Source: a bacterium (GTDB lineage Bacteria; JAHJDO01). From it: a DNA stretch of 5,424 nucleotides. Where the stretch lies: the NCBI GenBank assembly GCA_030631525.1, contig DAOVKY010000065.1, positions 1 to 5,424 on the forward strand, given 5' to 3'. Shown piece by piece: positions 4,790 through 5,424 of this stretch. The notes under the pieces were generated by a model. It searched no databases. It saw nothing but the letters and a program-made list of their open reading frames with translations, and had not been told where the DNA came from. Numbering within the stretch: position 1 is the stretch's first letter; each line of letters starts with the position of its first letter. A program made the translations under genes and the position numbers.

Positions 4790-5424
4790 CTATTTTTCTT
4801 TCTTCTTGCGTCCAGCCCTCTTCTTCTTAAGATTTACATTAAGAAGAGACTCAAGTTTCCCTATAAATGCGTTATCTCCTAATGGACGTCCTGTTCGCTC
4901 ATGTAACTGTAGCAACTTAATATCATCATTGCTTGCTGTTATATTAAGAAAATCTTTCCAATTTCCTATGAGTTCTCTCAAGAGACCATCTTTTATCAAA
5001 GAGTTGTTCTTAATCTTCATATGATGCTGAGTGCTTGCCCACTTATAATCCCACGGTTCCTTTACTATTCCTGCTTTCACAGGATTTAAAAGTATATAGC
5101 GGGTTACAGCTAATAAATATTTTTCATCAAGAACATATGATGAGAATCTTCCCTGCCATAAATATCCCCGCCATTTTTCCCTAAAATTAATGAATCTCGT
5201 ATAATTACGGTGAGTTTCACCTATAGCTTGGGCTAAACTTCCGTCTTTGTGAGGCATTGCTATAAGATGGATATGGTTGGGCATTAAACAATAAGCCAGA
5301 ATATCTACCTTAAATCGATGTGAATAATTATTGAGTAATTTAAGGTATTCGCCATAGTCATTTTCATTGAAGAATACTTTCTGACGACGGTTGCCTCTTT
5401 GGATTATGTGATGAGGAAATTCAG
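4790..5424 (-). CDS. REP-associated tyrosine transposase (RAYT; Y1/HUH superfamily), N-terminus beyond window
   Basis: The frame is open to the right edge, giving 210 visible residues ending in TAG at 4792-4790. It opens with EFPHHIIQRGNRRQKVFF, the usual start of this family, so probably only about 10-20 residues are missing. The HUH motif is MPNHIHL; the ATG of this motif (5284) is not the true start. Then come YLWQGRFSSYVLDEKYL and RYILLNPVKAGIV, holding the candidate catalytic tyrosine, and the C-terminal RTGRPLGDNAFIGKLESLL with a lysine-rich tail. HUH enzymes nick and join single-stranded DNA through a 5'-phosphotyrosine; RAYTs are usually single-copy genes tied to dispersed palindromic repeats rather than true insertion sequences. 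No inverted termini are visible. A tandem array follows immediately. Motifs look intact, so activity is possible. Confidence 0.88.
   Translation of the reverse strand, partial: EFPHHIIQRGNRRQKVFFNENDYGEYLKLLNNYSHRFKVDILAYCLMPNHIHLIAMPHKDGSLAQAIGETHRNYTRFINFREKWRGYLWQGRFSSYVLDEKYLLAVTRYILLNPVKAGIVKEPWDYKWASTQHHMKIKNNSLIKDGLLRELIGNWKDFLNITASNDDIKLLQLHERTGRPLGDNAFIGKLESLLNVNLKKKRAGRKKKEK

Noticed and set aside
4790..5284. A 164-residue gene starting at the ATG at 5284
   Set aside because: That ATG is the methionine of the MPNHIHL catalytic motif. The frame continues upstream to the window edge with clear transposase sequence, so it is not the start.

Overview
The window is bacterial and fairly AT-rich. 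Every recognisable gene lies on the minus strand, so reading order runs from high to low coordinates. I cannot place the phylum. The mix of a REP-associated (RAYT-type) transposase, two toxin-antitoxin loci, a transposase remnant and short repeats is typical of an accessory island in an environmental bacterium. Base composition is uneven by hand count of single 60-base lines: about 25% GC in higB (4321-4380 and 4381-4440), but 42% and 57% in the abiE lines 1321-1380 and 1921-1980. This suggests modules of different origin.

Layout in transcription order: (1) >5424-4790, an HUH/Y1 transposase of the RAYT type, with its N-terminus beyond the window. (2) 4780-4697, a tandem array of an 11-bp TAATCAGTGGG unit. 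(3) 4660-4630, a sigma70-like promoter with a perfect 10-bp inverted repeat, which should drive higB (4622-4278) and higA (4264-3983), a type II toxin-antitoxin pair in toxin-first order. (4) 3961-2306, a SWIM zinc-finger protein with a long helical C-terminal part, 21 bp behind higA. (5) about 2309-2190, the C-terminal remnant of an integrase-type transposase. (6) 2210-2148, a promoter and operator region. (7) abiEi (2147-1494) and abiEii (1504-638), an overlapping type IV toxin-antitoxin / abortive-infection pair. (8) 584-556, a promoter, followed by the first 176 codons of a class I/II aminotransferase (528 to <1), most like the alanine aminotransferase group and probably core metabolism.

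The two toxin-antitoxin pairs are probably self-regulated: each has an inverted repeat at its promoter and tightly spaced or overlapping genes. The SWIM protein may be the third gene of the higBA operon, but its role is unknown. A ~33-bp sequence carrying a TTGACA -35 box occurs in direct orientation before higB and before the aminotransferase gene. The two copies bracket the ~4.1-kb higBA-SWIM-abiE block. The block may have been inserted at, or could be lost through, this repeat; alternatively the repeat is simply a promoter motif common in this genome.
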